Positions 8,635-17,126 of a stretch of 25,363 bases of DNA are shown piece by piece. Origin of the DNA: Cellvibrionales bacterium (GTDB lineage: Bacteria; Pseudomonadota; Gammaproteobacteria; Pseudomonadales; JAHEGP01); NCBI GenBank assembly GCA_024645065.1, contig JAHEGP010000012.1:1-25363 (forward strand), given 5' to 3'. Each line of letters begins with the position of its first letter. The first letter of the stretch is position 1. The notes under the pieces were generated by a model that was not told where the DNA came from, searched no databases, and was given only the letters and a program-made list of their open reading frames with translations. The position numbers and the translations under genes were made by a program.

Positions 8635-8704
8635 AATATATTTGGGTTGCTTGATCCGCCAGGCCATTCCCGCTTTACTTTTCACACGACAGATTGCGCA
8701 AGCT

Positions 8705-10018
8705 ATGGATGCGAAAGCATGGAGAACTCCTCTGGTGATCATTGGCCTGGCGGCATTGCTGGCCGCGATTCTGGTCGGGCTAAAGCCCAGGCCTGAAGTT
8801 ATCACGCCAGCGCGCAAACCGCTTTTGGTTGACGTATTGCAGGTAAGCCCTGGCAATCTTGTCATCAACGTGCATGCCCAGGGCATTGTTCGGCCGAGCT
8901 CTCAAACCAGCCTTGTCAGCGAGGTGCCTGGCCGGGTCGTGGAAGTGTCCAGCAACTTTAATGCCGGTGGTTTCTTGCGCTCGGGTGAGGTGCTGCTGCG
9001 CCTCGATGATCGCGATTTTCGTGCTCGACTGAAACAGGCCGAGGCCCTGGTGGCCCAGGCGAGCAGTGCATTGGCCCAGGAGCAAGGCCGGGTAGCGGTA
9101 GCCCGACACGAGTGGCAGCAACGCACGCGTCGCAATGCCCTGAGCGAAGAGGCCCGGCGCCTGGCGCTGCGACAGCCGCAGTTGCTGGAAGCACAGGCGC
9201 AACTGGAATCTGCACAGGCCAGCCTGGACCAGGCCAGGCTCGACCTGGAAAGGACGGTGGTCATCGCGCCCTACGATGGTTTGGTCGAGGCCAGGCAGGT
9301 CGATATTGGCCAGTATGTGACCACCGGCATGCCGCTTGGCACCATCCTGGCGGTAGATGACGCCGAGATAAGGCTGGCAATCCCGGAAAGCAAACTTGGC
9401 TATCTTTCACTTCCCGATCCGCTCCAGGCTGCGGGGGGCGATCGGCCAGCGGTGGAAATAAGCCATAGCCTGGACGGCGAAACGCGCACCTGGCTGGCAG
9501 AGTTGGTGCGCACCGAGGGAGTCGTCGATGAGCGCAGCCGCTCTTTGTTCGTAGTCGCCCGCCTCAATGACCCCTATGGCATATACCGCGACCTGACGCC
9601 CAAAGAGCTTATGCCGCTGCGGTTTGGTATGTTCGTCGATGCTCGCATCGAGGGCCGGCGAGTGGCTGGGGTAATCTCGCTGCCGCGTGCTATTATCCGC
9701 CCCGGTAATCTGGTCTGGATAGTCGACGACAGCAATCGCTTGCAGGAGCGCAAGGTCAAGCTGCTGCGTACCGACGGCGCCGAGATATTTGTGACCGGGG
9801 GGCTGGAGGACGGTGACAAGGTCTGTGTCACGAGCGTTGGCCCGGTGTTGCCGAATACCCCGGTGAATATTGCGTCGGTGATACGCCAGGAGAGTGCACG
9901 CCAGAACGATGCCGAGATCCCCGTTGCACCGCTGCCCGCCGGGCCCGGCACTGAATCCGGAACCGGAAACCGGGCGCCCGCTTCCGCCGCAGAACAAGAC
10001 AGTGTCTCCCCGGGTTAG
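8705..10018 (+). CDS. RND efflux pump periplasmic adaptor (membrane fusion protein)
   Basis: The 437-residue adaptor should bridge the RND pump encoded next to it and an outer-membrane channel. Residues about 9-26 form a membrane anchor without a lipobox. The two halves of the lipoyl domain lie at about 71-101 (SEVPGRVVEVSSNFNAGGFLRSGEVLLRLD) and 184-218 (TVVIAPYDGLVEARQVDIGQYV). An alpha-hairpin rich in Ala, Gln and Arg lies between them (about 102-182), and beta-barrel and membrane-proximal domains follow. The last ~40 residues are a Pro/Ala/Gly-rich tail. The frame is open 69 codons upstream, but this ATG starts at the expected anchor; its ribosome site is weak. The pump gene follows after 42 bases. 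Confidence 0.9.
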   Translation: MDAKAWRTPLVIIGLAALLAAILVGLKPRPEVITPARKPLLVDVLQVSPGNLVINVHAQGIVRPSSQTSLVSEVPGRVVEVSSNFNAGGFLRSGEVLLRLDDRDFRARLKQAEALVAQASSALAQEQGRVAVARHEWQQRTRRNALSEEARRLALRQPQLLEAQAQLESAQASLDQARLDLERTVVIAPYDGLVEARQVDIGQYVTTGMPLGTILAVDDAEIRLAIPESKLGYLSLPDPLQAAGGDRPAVEISHSLDGETRTWLAELVRTEGVVDERSRSLFVVARLNDPYGIYRDLTPKELMPLRFGMFVDARIEGRRVAGVISLPRAIIRPGNLVWIVDDSNRLQERKVKLLRTDGAEIFVTGGLEDGDKVCVTSVGPVLPNTPVNIASVIRQESARQNDAEIPVAPLPAGPGTESGTGNRAPASAAEQDSVSPG

Positions 10019-10060
10019 CGGTGCAGTGTGTGCTCAGGTTCCAGACCACGGTAAATCCCC

Positions 10061-13000
10061 ATGAGTGACCCCAACAGTCACAAAGGCCTGATCGCCTGGT
10101 TCGCACGCAACCCCGTCGCGGCCAACTTACTGATGTTCCTGGTGATCGCGCTGGGTGTGTTGTCGGTGTTTACCATCAAGAAGGACATCATGCCCGCCAT
10201 TGATAGCCACATGATCCAGGTCATGCAGGTGTATCCCGGTGCAGCCCCCAGCGAAGTCGAAAAGGGGATCGTACTCAAGATTGAGGAAGCGGTTAAGGAT
10301 GTTAACGGTATCAAACGCATCGAGTCACGGGCGTATGACTCGGCGGCCAACATAAAAATAGAGGCCCAGCACGGGGTGGCAATCGATACCCTGCTCAATG
10401 AGGTTAAAATCCAGATCGACAGCATCGCCACTTTCCCGGAAGAAGCCGAGCGGCCCGTGATATCCAGGATCGACTGGATGGCGCATGCGGTGCAGTTACA
10501 GCTCTTTGGCAACATCAATGAGCATTCCGCGAAGCTGCTTGCCGAGGAAATGAAGCAGGAGCTACTGGCGCTGCCGGATGTCGGTCGAATTGAGATTCAT
10601 GGCGTGCGCGACAGTGAGATTGCGATAGAGATCGACGAATCGCTGCTGCGCAAATACGGACTCACCCTGGGGCAGGTCGCGCAAACTATCGCCGCTGGCT
10701 CGATTGACCTGCCCGCCGGCAGTATACGCGCCCAAAGCGGCGACATATTGCTGCGCACCCGGGGCCAGGCTTACGACCAGAAGCAGTTTGAGCAGGTGGT
10801 GTTGCTCACCTGGCCCGATGGCACGAGGCTCACCCTGGGCGATATCGCCACCATAAAGGACGGGTTTGTCGAGACCGACGGCTATGCCATTTTTGATGGT
10901 GCCTACACCGTGGCCCTGACAGCCTATGCGGTGGGTGATCAGGATATTATCAAAGTGGCGGATGCGGTTAAGGGGTATATGCAGCGCAAGGCGGCAACCC
11001 TGCCCCAAGGGGTACACCTGGACTACTGGGCCGACACCACCTACTACCTCGACCAGCGCTTGTCGATGATGCTGCGCAATCTTGGTCTTGGAGCGATCCT
11101 GGTGTTCATCACCCTTGGCCTGTTTATGGAGCTGCGGATTGCCTTTTGGGTCATGCTGGGGCTGCCGATCTGCTTTCTCGGGGCGCTGGCGATGCTGCCG
11201 ATGCCCGGTATCGATGTCAGTATCAACATGATGAGTCTGTTCGGCTTTATCCTGGTCCTGGGCATTGTGGTCGATGATGCCATCATTATCGGTGAGAGCG
11301 TGCACGACAGCGTGCGTCGTCATGGACACTCCCTCGACCGAGTCATCAGGGGTGCCCAGCGGGTGGCGATGCCCGCCACCTTCGGCGTACTCACCACGAT
11401 TGCCGCCTTTGCACCCACCCTGTTCATGCAGGGCCCCTATGCCAATTTCCTGCTGTCGTTTGGTGCTGTGGTCATTCTGTGCCTGCTGTTTTCGCTGGTG
11501 GAGTCGAAGTGGATTCTGCCTGCTCACCTGGCGCATAGCGGCACTGGCGGATGGTTTCACTCACCTCACCAGCAACGCTTGCAGCAGGCAAATAATGAAG
11601 CACTGGACAGGTTTATCGCCAATCACTACCGACCTTTCCTGGAAAAGACCATCGCCAATCGCTATACCACTGTGGCAGCTTTTCTGGGGGTGCTGATCCT
11701 GGTGGTTGGTCTCATTGCCGGTGGCTGGATTCGCTACGTGATGATGGCGGACCAGGCCGGCGACTATATCCAGGCCAACCTCGAGATGGTGCGTGGCACC
11801 CCGGACTACAAAACCCGCGAGGCGCTGCAACGGATGCGGGATGCACTGGGGGAGATAGAGGCGGAATATCAGCAGCAACATGGCGCTGGCGAGCGCTTTT
11901 ACCAGCATGTCTTCAGCTACAGTGTCGAGGGTCGCATCGGCTTCTTTATGCTCGAGTTGGTGCGGCCCGATGTGCGCAAGCTGCAGGCCAGTGAAGTGGT
12001 GCACCGATGGCGGGAAAAGGTGGGAGATATTCCCGGTGCAAGGGTATTGTCATTCACTGAACTCGAGGGTCCGGGCGACAAGGACCTGAAATTCAATATC
12101 GTGGGCAAGGATACGGAACAACTGCAACTCGCCGCTGCCGAACTTGAGCAAAAGCTGCACAGCTACTACGGTGTCTTTGACATTGAAAATGGCTCTGGCG
12201 ATCTGGTCAGCGAAATTCACCTCGACATCAAACCCAGCGCCGAAGCTCTCGGACTGACCCTGTTTGATGTCGGTCGACAGGTAAGAGACGCGTTTTATGG
12301 CGCCGAGGCGCAGCGCCTGCAGCGCGGCAACGACGAAGTCAAAGTGATGGTGCGCTACCCGCTGAGCGAACGCCGCACGGTGGCCGACCTGGAAAACATG
12401 TACATCCGCACACCCGACGGGGCTGAAGTCCCCCTGCTGTCGGTGGCCGAGCTTGAGTTCAGGCCCGCCATGGCCGAATCGATACGGGTTAACAGGGCCA
12501 CAGCGGTGCCGGTTTCAGCCGAGGTCGACAAAGCCGTGCTGGAGCCAAACAAGGTGGTACGCGAGATCACTGGCCCGTTTTTTGCCGAGCAGGTAAAGAA
12601 GTATCCCGAACTTGTCTACAAACTCGATGGCGATGCGCTGGAAAGCAAGAACATAGAGGACTATATGTTCAAGGGCTTCGTCCTGTCACTGTTTGCCATT
12701 TATGCGTTGTTGGCTATCCCGCTCAAGTCCTATGTACAGCCCCTGATGGTGATGAGCGTGATACCCTTTGGCGTGATCGGAGCCGCCGTCGGGCATGTCA
12801 TCATGGGTGGAATGCCCCTGAGTATGATGTCGCTGATGGGCGTCATAGCGCTATCGGGAGTGGTGGTGAATGACAGCCTGATCCTGGTTGAATTCGTCAA
12901 CCGGGATGTTCGTGGCAAGCACAAAGCGATTCATCAAGCCGTGGTCGATGCCGGATGCCGGCGGTTTCGTGCGATAATGCTGACATCGTTGACCACATTC

Positions 13001-13204
13001 CTGGGAATTCTTCCCATGCTGCTCGAAGGCAGCGCCGAGGCACAGTTCATGGTGCCAATGGCGGTCTCGCTGGGTTTCGGTATCGTTTTTGCCACGGTCA
13101 TTTCATTGCTTTTTGTCCCCAACCTGTACGTCATTGCCGAAGACGTCAAGGCGCTGCTGTCCGGCTCGGCAAGCGGCGGTGAGACTAGCGGGCGCGAAGC
13201 CTGA
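10061..13204 (+). CDS. RND-family efflux transporter, inner-membrane pump
   Basis: The 1047-residue product has the full duplicated RND layout: TM1 near residues 18-38, a first periplasmic porter domain, TM2-6, a second porter domain and TM8-12. The proton-relay pair is present as D405-D406 in GIVVDDAIIIGE. The equivalent of AcrB Lys940 appears to be Asn (VVVNDSLILVEF), as in other non-AcrB subfamilies. The protein is AcrB/AcrD/AcrF-like in the broad sense, and its substrate cannot be read from sequence. It is proton-driven and should trimerise with the upstream adaptor. No TolC-like gene is adjacent, so a shared channel elsewhere is likely. No strong Shine-Dalgarno is visible before the ATG. 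Confidence 0.93.
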   Translation: MSDPNSHKGLIAWFARNPVAANLLMFLVIALGVLSVFTIKKDIMPAIDSHMIQVMQVYPGAAPSEVEKGIVLKIEEAVKDVNGIKRIESRAYDSAANIKIEAQHGVAIDTLLNEVKIQIDSIATFPEEAERPVISRIDWMAHAVQLQLFGNINEHSAKLLAEEMKQELLALPDVGRIEIHGVRDSEIAIEIDESLLRKYGLTLGQVAQTIAAGSIDLPAGSIRAQSGDILLRTRGQAYDQKQFEQVVLLTWPDGTRLTLGDIATIKDGFVETDGYAIFDGAYTVALTAYAVGDQDIIKVADAVKGYMQRKAATLPQGVHLDYWADTTYYLDQRLSMMLRNLGLGAILVFITLGLFMELRIAFWVMLGLPICFLGALAMLPMPGIDVSINMMSLFGFILVLGIVVDDAIIIGESVHDSVRRHGHSLDRVIRGAQRVAMPATFGVLTTIAAFAPTLFMQGPYANFLLSFGAVVILCLLFSLVESKWILPAHLAHSGTGGWFHSPHQQRLQQANNEALDRFIANHYRPFLEKTIANRYTTVAAFLGVLILVVGLIAGGWIRYVMMADQAGDYIQANLEMVRGTPDYKTREALQRMRDALGEIEAEYQQQHGAGERFYQHVFSYSVEGRIGFFMLELVRPDVRKLQASEVVHRWREKVGDIPGARVLSFTELEGPGDKDLKFNIVGKDTEQLQLAAAELEQKLHSYYGVFDIENGSGDLVSEIHLDIKPSAEALGLTLFDVGRQVRDAFYGAEAQRLQRGNDEVKVMVRYPLSERRTVADLENMYIRTPDGAEVPLLSVAELEFRPAMAESIRVNRATAVPVSAEVDKAVLEPNKVVREITGPFFAEQVKKYPELVYKLDGDALESKNIEDYMFKGFVLSLFAIYALLAIPLKSYVQPLMVMSVIPFGVIGAAVGHVIMGGMPLSMMSLMGVIALSGVVVNDSLILVEFVNRDVRGKHKAIHQAVVDAGCRRFRAIMLTSLTTFLGILPMLLEGSAEAQFMVPMAVSLGFGIVFATVISLLFVPNLYVIAEDVKALLSGSASGGETSGREA

Positions 13205-13281
13205 GGCAGGCCGAATTGATCAGGAGGTGGACTCTAGCAAGTTAACGGGAATACCGCGTGCCGTCAGATTTTCCCCAGGGC

Positions 13282-13310
13282 TTGAAAATCGACCCCGGAT
13301 TCTTTTAAAT
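13282..13310 (+). promoter_or_regulatory. Sigma-70-like promoter of the Gld-type ABC operon
   Basis: TTGAAA (13282-13287, 5 of 6 to consensus) and TTAAAT (13305-13310, 4 of 6) are separated by exactly 17 bases. Transcription would start near 13317, about 35 bases before the ATPase start codon. Confidence 0.5.
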
Positions 13311-13351
13311 TTCGCATTTTTCGAAAGCACAGCCAACAATTGAGGTACTGC

Positions 13352-14290
13352 ATGATTGAGATAAGCCATCTCAGTAAGGAGTTTGGCCATTTCGCAGCGG
13401 TTAGGGATTTGACGTTTAACGTTGCGCCTGGCGAGGTGTTGGGATTTCTTGGCCCCAACGGCGCCGGCAAGACGACCACCATGCGAATGATTACCGGTTT
13501 TATCGCCCCAAGCAGCGGCTCGGTTTCGATCTACGGCCACGATATCCAGGCTGACCCCATAGGCGCCAAGCGCCGGCTGGGGTACTTGCCTGAGGGTGCG
13601 CCCGCCTATGGCGATATGACTCCGGCGCGCTTTCTCGCTTTTGTGGCGGATATCCGGGGATTGCGCGGCGGGCAGAAAAAGCAGCGTATCGAGGCGATGG
13701 TTTCGGAGCTGGAATTACAGTCGGTATGGCACCGTCCCATCGAAACCCTCTCCAAGGGTTTCAAGCGCCGGGTCGGCCTGGCCCAGGCGCTGATTCACGA
13801 TCCACAGGTGCTGGTGCTGGACGAACCGACCGACGGCCTCGACCCCAATCAGAAACAGCAGGTGCGCGAGCTTATCCGGCGTATCGCCGCCGACAAGATC
13901 ATTTTGGTATCGACCCATATTCTGGAGGAAGTCAGCGCGGTTTGCAGTCGAGCGATGATTATCGCGGCGGGCAGGCTTGTGGCAGACGGCAGCCCGGCGC
14001 AGCTGCAGGCACAGTCGCGCAATCATGGCGCGGTGGTGCTGCAGCTTCCGGTTCAAGAGGGTCTGCAGCAACAATTGGCGGCAATTCCCGGGGTTGGCGA
14101 GGTGGAGGCGGATGCGGCACAGCCGGGTCGCTTCAGGCTGATTCCCGAAACCGGCAAGGATATTCTGCTGGCGGTATCGGCACACATTAGCGGTGCCGGT
14201 TGGCAAATAGCAGAGCTGCGCCAGGAAGAGGGTCGCCTGGACGACGTATTCAGGGCGCTGACATCCCGGGCCGGGGAGGATTTGCACTAA
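13352..14290 (+). CDS. ABC transporter ATP-binding protein, GldA-like
   Basis: This is a 312-residue ATPase. Motifs in order are Walker A GPNGAGKTT (34-42), LPEGAPAYGDMT at the Q-loop (Glu at the usual Gln, which I recall as common in this subgroup), signature LSKGFKRR (133-140), Walker B LVLDEP (154-159) and H-loop STH (187-189). The ~70-residue C-terminal extension is typical of the GldA/CcmA-like group. I chose the ATG rather than a TTG 12 bases upstream because GAGG lies 6-7 bases before it. The stop overlaps the permease start by one base (TAATG), indicating one operon and probable coupling. It should power the membrane protein encoded next. Confidence 0.92.
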   Translation: MIEISHLSKEFGHFAAVRDLTFNVAPGEVLGFLGPNGAGKTTTMRMITGFIAPSSGSVSIYGHDIQADPIGAKRRLGYLPEGAPAYGDMTPARFLAFVADIRGLRGGQKKQRIEAMVSELELQSVWHRPIETLSKGFKRRVGLAQALIHDPQVLVLDEPTDGLDPNQKQQVRELIRRIAADKIILVSTHILEEVSAVCSRAMIIAAGRLVADGSPAQLQAQSRNHGAVVLQLPVQEGLQQQLAAIPGVGEVEADAAQPGRFRLIPETGKDILLAVSAHISGAGWQIAELRQEEGRLDDVFRALTSRAGEDLH

Positions 14291-15027
14291 TGGGCGGTAA
14301 TGTGGGAGTGATTTTCAGGCGCGAGTTGGCATCGTATTTTTCGACACCGCTAGCCTATGTGTTCATCGTGATCTTCCTCGTGCTCACGGGCATTTTTACT
14401 TTTTTTATGGGGAACTTCTACGAGCGTGGCCAGGCGGATCTCGCGCCATTTTTCAGTTTTCATCCATGGCTCTACCTGTTCCTGGTGCCGGCTGTTTCCA
14501 TGCGCCTGTGGGCTGAGGAGCGAAAGACCGGCAGCATCGAGTTGCTGCTGACCTTGCCGGTTCGCACCTGGCAGGCGGTGGTCGGCAAATTCCTGGCTGC
14601 CTGGGTATTTGCCGGCCTGGCGCTGGTACTAACTTTTCCACTATGGCTGACGGTCAACTATCTGGGAGAACCGGACAACGGCGTTATCCTGGCTGCCTAT
14701 ATTGGCAGTTGGCTGATGGCCGGCGCCTATCTGGCGATCGGAAGCTGTATTTCTGCTGCGACCAACAACCAGGTGATCGCCTTTATTATCACCGTAACGG
14801 TCTGCTTCCTGTTTGTTGCAGCGGGCTCTCCGATCGTTATGAACCTGTTTACCTCCTGGTCCGATAATCAACTGTGGAGCGCGATTGCCAGCGCCAGTTT
14901 CCTGGTGCGGTTCGAGTCGATCAGCAAGGGCGTACTGGACTTCAGGGACTTGTTTTATTTTGGCTGGATGATGATTTTGTGGCTTGCTGCAACGGTCATC
15001 GTCATCGATATGAAAAAGGCACAATAG
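14290..15027 (+). CDS. ABC-2 type permease, GldF-like
   Basis: The 245-residue product has about six hydrophobic membrane segments and the family opening IFRRELASYFSTPLAYVF. WAEERKTGSIELLLTLPV is also conserved in GldF/NosY-type ABC-2 permeases, here as the cytoplasmic coupling region after TM2. The start ATG overlaps the ATPase stop, so the position is firm even though the frame is open 90 bases upstream. In Bacteroidetes the homologues support gliding motility. In proteobacteria this cassette is widespread and its substrate is undefined. Confidence 0.9.
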   Translation: MGGNVGVIFRRELASYFSTPLAYVFIVIFLVLTGIFTFFMGNFYERGQADLAPFFSFHPWLYLFLVPAVSMRLWAEERKTGSIELLLTLPVRTWQAVVGKFLAAWVFAGLALVLTFPLWLTVNYLGEPDNGVILAAYIGSWLMAGAYLAIGSCISAATNNQVIAFIITVTVCFLFVAAGSPIVMNLFTSWSDNQLWSAIASASFLVRFESISKGVLDFRDLFYFGWMMILWLAATVIVIDMKKAQ

Positions 15028-15029
15028 AC

Positions 15030-16985
15030 ATGGGAGCTAAGAAGCATATTTCCGCAACAATCAAGCTGGTATTTTTGGGCTTGCTCGGCCTGGTGTTGCT
15101 GGTGGCGGGGCAGGTTTGGTTCAAGCACCTGCGGGTTGATCTCACCGAAGACAAGGTTTTCACCCTTAGCGATGGCACTCGTAATATTGTCAGCGACCTG
15201 GAACAACCTGTCGAGCTGCTGTTCTTCTATTCAGAGAAGGCCATGCGCGAGACACCCACATTGCGCAACTATGCCCAGCGTATTGAAAACCTGCTGGAAG
15301 AGTTCGCACTGCTGTCCGGTGGCAAGTTGGAACTGCAAAAAATTGATCCCGAGCCCTTCTCCGAGATGGAGGACCGGGCCACTGAATTGGGCATGCAAGC
15401 GGTGCCGGTAAGGGTAGGCGCACCACAGTTGTACCTGGGTCTTGCCGCAGTGGGCGCCAATGGTAAGGAGGAAGTCATCACCTTTTTTCACCCGAACCGG
15501 CAACAATTCCTGGAGTACGATATTGCCAAGGCAATTTACCTCGCGGCGCGGGATGCTCCACCCAAAATTGGCCTGATCAGCGGCTTGCCGGTTAACGGGG
15601 GGCTCGATATGGCCAGCCGTTCCATGCGCAGGCCCTGGGCATCGGTGCAGCAATTACAGCAGCTGTACGAGCTTGTCGACCTGGGCCCAAGCCCGCTGCA
15701 GATTCCGGAGGATGTTGATTTGCTGTTGATCATACATCCGGCGAGCGTGGGCGAGCAGGCACTCTATGCGATTGACCAGTTCGTGTTGTCGGGTCGCAAC
15801 GCCATTGTGTTCGTTGACCCGTTTGCCGAAACGGCCGCCCCGGAGCCGGGCTCGGCGCCCATGCCCGGCAGTGCCCCGACGGCGTCTGGCATGCCGCGCC
15901 TGTTCGAGGCCTGGGGGATAGAGATGGTGCCGGACAAGGTCCTGGGTGATGCGGCCCACGCGATGTTGGTCAACATCGCCGACGACCAGCCACCGGCTCG
16001 CAACCTGGTGTTGCTTGGTCTGGGCGCAGCGAATATCGACCAGGAAGAACTTGTGACCGAGGCGCTGGAAACGCTGAACGTATCCAGTACCGGGTCCTGG
16101 CGTCGGCTCGAGGGTGCAAGCACCCAATGGCGCGATCTGGTTTGGTCATCCAAGGCAGCCGCATTGATCGATGCCGCCAAGCTGCAGAATCTGATGGATC
16201 CCAATCGCCTGTTCGATGGCTTTGCGCCAGACGGCGTCAGTCATGTCGTAGCGGGACAGCTGTCGGGCGAAGTTAAAACCGCTTTCCCGGATGGTAAGCC
16301 AGCTGTTCTGGACAAGCAGGAGGCCGACCCTCCTGCAGACAGCAAGGAAGACAGGGAACCTGAGGACGACGCGGATGCCGAGGCCGCTGCTGCCCGCGAA
16401 CCGGGAGAGGAAAAAGCAGAGCCGGGACTGCAGCAGGGGAACATCAATGTGCTCCTGGTTGCCGACACCGACCTGCTGACGGATCGGCTGTGGGTGCAGG
16501 CGCAGACATTTTTTGGCCAGCCGGTGCTGTCGCCATTTGCTGACAATGGGTCCTTATTGATCAATGCGGCAGATTACCTGGTTGGCAGTGCTGACCTGAT
16601 CTCGATTCGCAGTCGCGGCACATTCAACCGGCCCTTCACTCGGGTACATGAAATCCAGCGAGCCGCAGAGGTAGACTACCGCGCGACGGCCGATGAATTA
16701 ACAGCGCAACTCGAAGCGACGGAACGAAAACTCAATGAGCTTCAGCAGTTGAAAACCGGCGAGGACAAACAGGTGTTGAGCCCGGAGCAGGAGCAGGCGG
16801 TGGATCAATTCCTGGCACAAAAGCTTGAAATCCGAAAATCGCTGCGCGAGGTTCAACATCAGTTGACCCGGGATATCGAGACTTTGGGAACAAAGCTGAA
16901 ACTGATCAATATCGGCCTGGTTCCCCTGTTATTGACGGTACTGATGCTGGTATTTACGGGGCTGCGCCGGCGCCGGCAGTATTGA
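15030..16985 (+). CDS. GldG-family ABC-associated auxiliary protein
   Basis: The 651-residue protein starts two bases after the permease stop. It has an N-terminal membrane segment (about 11-30) and the family-typical LRVDLTEDKVFTLSDGT right after it. A large periplasmic region follows, including YSEKAMRETPTLRNYAQRIENLLEEF, and a helical stretch precedes the C-terminal membrane segment (about 623-643) and RRRR tail. An unusual acidic, Ala/Glu/Asp/Pro-rich linker occupies about 428-470 and probably separates two folded parts. GldG-like proteins assemble with the ATPase and permease. Many proteobacterial cassettes also carry a DUF4340 gene next; it is absent here. The real start lies well inside a longer open frame beginning at 14874. 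Confidence 0.88.
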   Translation: MGAKKHISATIKLVFLGLLGLVLLVAGQVWFKHLRVDLTEDKVFTLSDGTRNIVSDLEQPVELLFFYSEKAMRETPTLRNYAQRIENLLEEFALLSGGKLELQKIDPEPFSEMEDRATELGMQAVPVRVGAPQLYLGLAAVGANGKEEVITFFHPNRQQFLEYDIAKAIYLAARDAPPKIGLISGLPVNGGLDMASRSMRRPWASVQQLQQLYELVDLGPSPLQIPEDVDLLLIIHPASVGEQALYAIDQFVLSGRNAIVFVDPFAETAAPEPGSAPMPGSAPTASGMPRLFEAWGIEMVPDKVLGDAAHAMLVNIADDQPPARNLVLLGLGAANIDQEELVTEALETLNVSSTGSWRRLEGASTQWRDLVWSSKAAALIDAAKLQNLMDPNRLFDGFAPDGVSHVVAGQLSGEVKTAFPDGKPAVLDKQEADPPADSKEDREPEDDADAEAAAAREPGEEKAEPGLQQGNINVLLVADTDLLTDRLWVQAQTFFGQPVLSPFADNGSLLINAADYLVGSADLISIRSRGTFNRPFTRVHEIQRAAEVDYRATADELTAQLEATERKLNELQQLKTGEDKQVLSPEQEQAVDQFLAQKLEIRKSLREVQHQLTRDIETLGTKLKLINIGLVPLLLTVLMLVFTGLRRRRQY

Positions 16986-17037
16986 TGGTGGAGAGCGGGT
17001 AGAGTCAGGAAGCAGCACTGCTGGACAAGCTGCGGCA

Positions 17038-17064
17038 AAATCGACTGTGTTGTGTTGTCGATTT
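17038..17064. terminator. Perfect 8-bp inverted repeat between convergent genes
   Basis: AAATCGAC and GTCGATTT form a perfect 8-bp stem around an 11-base T/G loop, in the gap between the GldG-like gene and the convergent glycine-zipper lipoprotein gene. The stem's outer A/T pairs give a short T-run on either strand, four Ts on the minus strand. A weak bidirectional terminator is the simplest reading. Confidence 0.4.
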
Positions 17065-17126
17065 CGTGAGCAGGGGAAAATCACATGGTGTCCTCGGGGG
17101 GTTGCAGTTGCCGCGCTGCTCCGGCT

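Larger units (their letters stand above)
8336..8704. other. Divergent regulatory region between the lipoprotein and RND genes
   Basis: These 369 bases separate two divergent genes and hold no convincing coding sequence. They contain an extended -10 candidate (8546-8554), two adjacent perfect palindromes (8616-8634) and an AT-rich TATATT (8637-8642). No transcription-factor gene lies beside it, although RND pumps often have one. Confidence 0.5.

Noticed and set aside
10562..11560. 332-codon open frame on the minus strand inside the RND pump gene
   Set aside because: The product is His/Gln-rich with no membrane or domain pattern, as expected for the antisense of a pump gene.
13715..14287. 190-codon minus-strand frame opposite the ABC ATPase
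   Set aside because: The plus-strand ATPase has all nucleotide-binding motifs; the antisense product is Leu/Gln/His-rich noise.
16986..17126. Possible remnant of a DUF4340 gene after GldG
   Set aside because: The 141-base gap is too short, and none of the three plus frames shows a related sequence.
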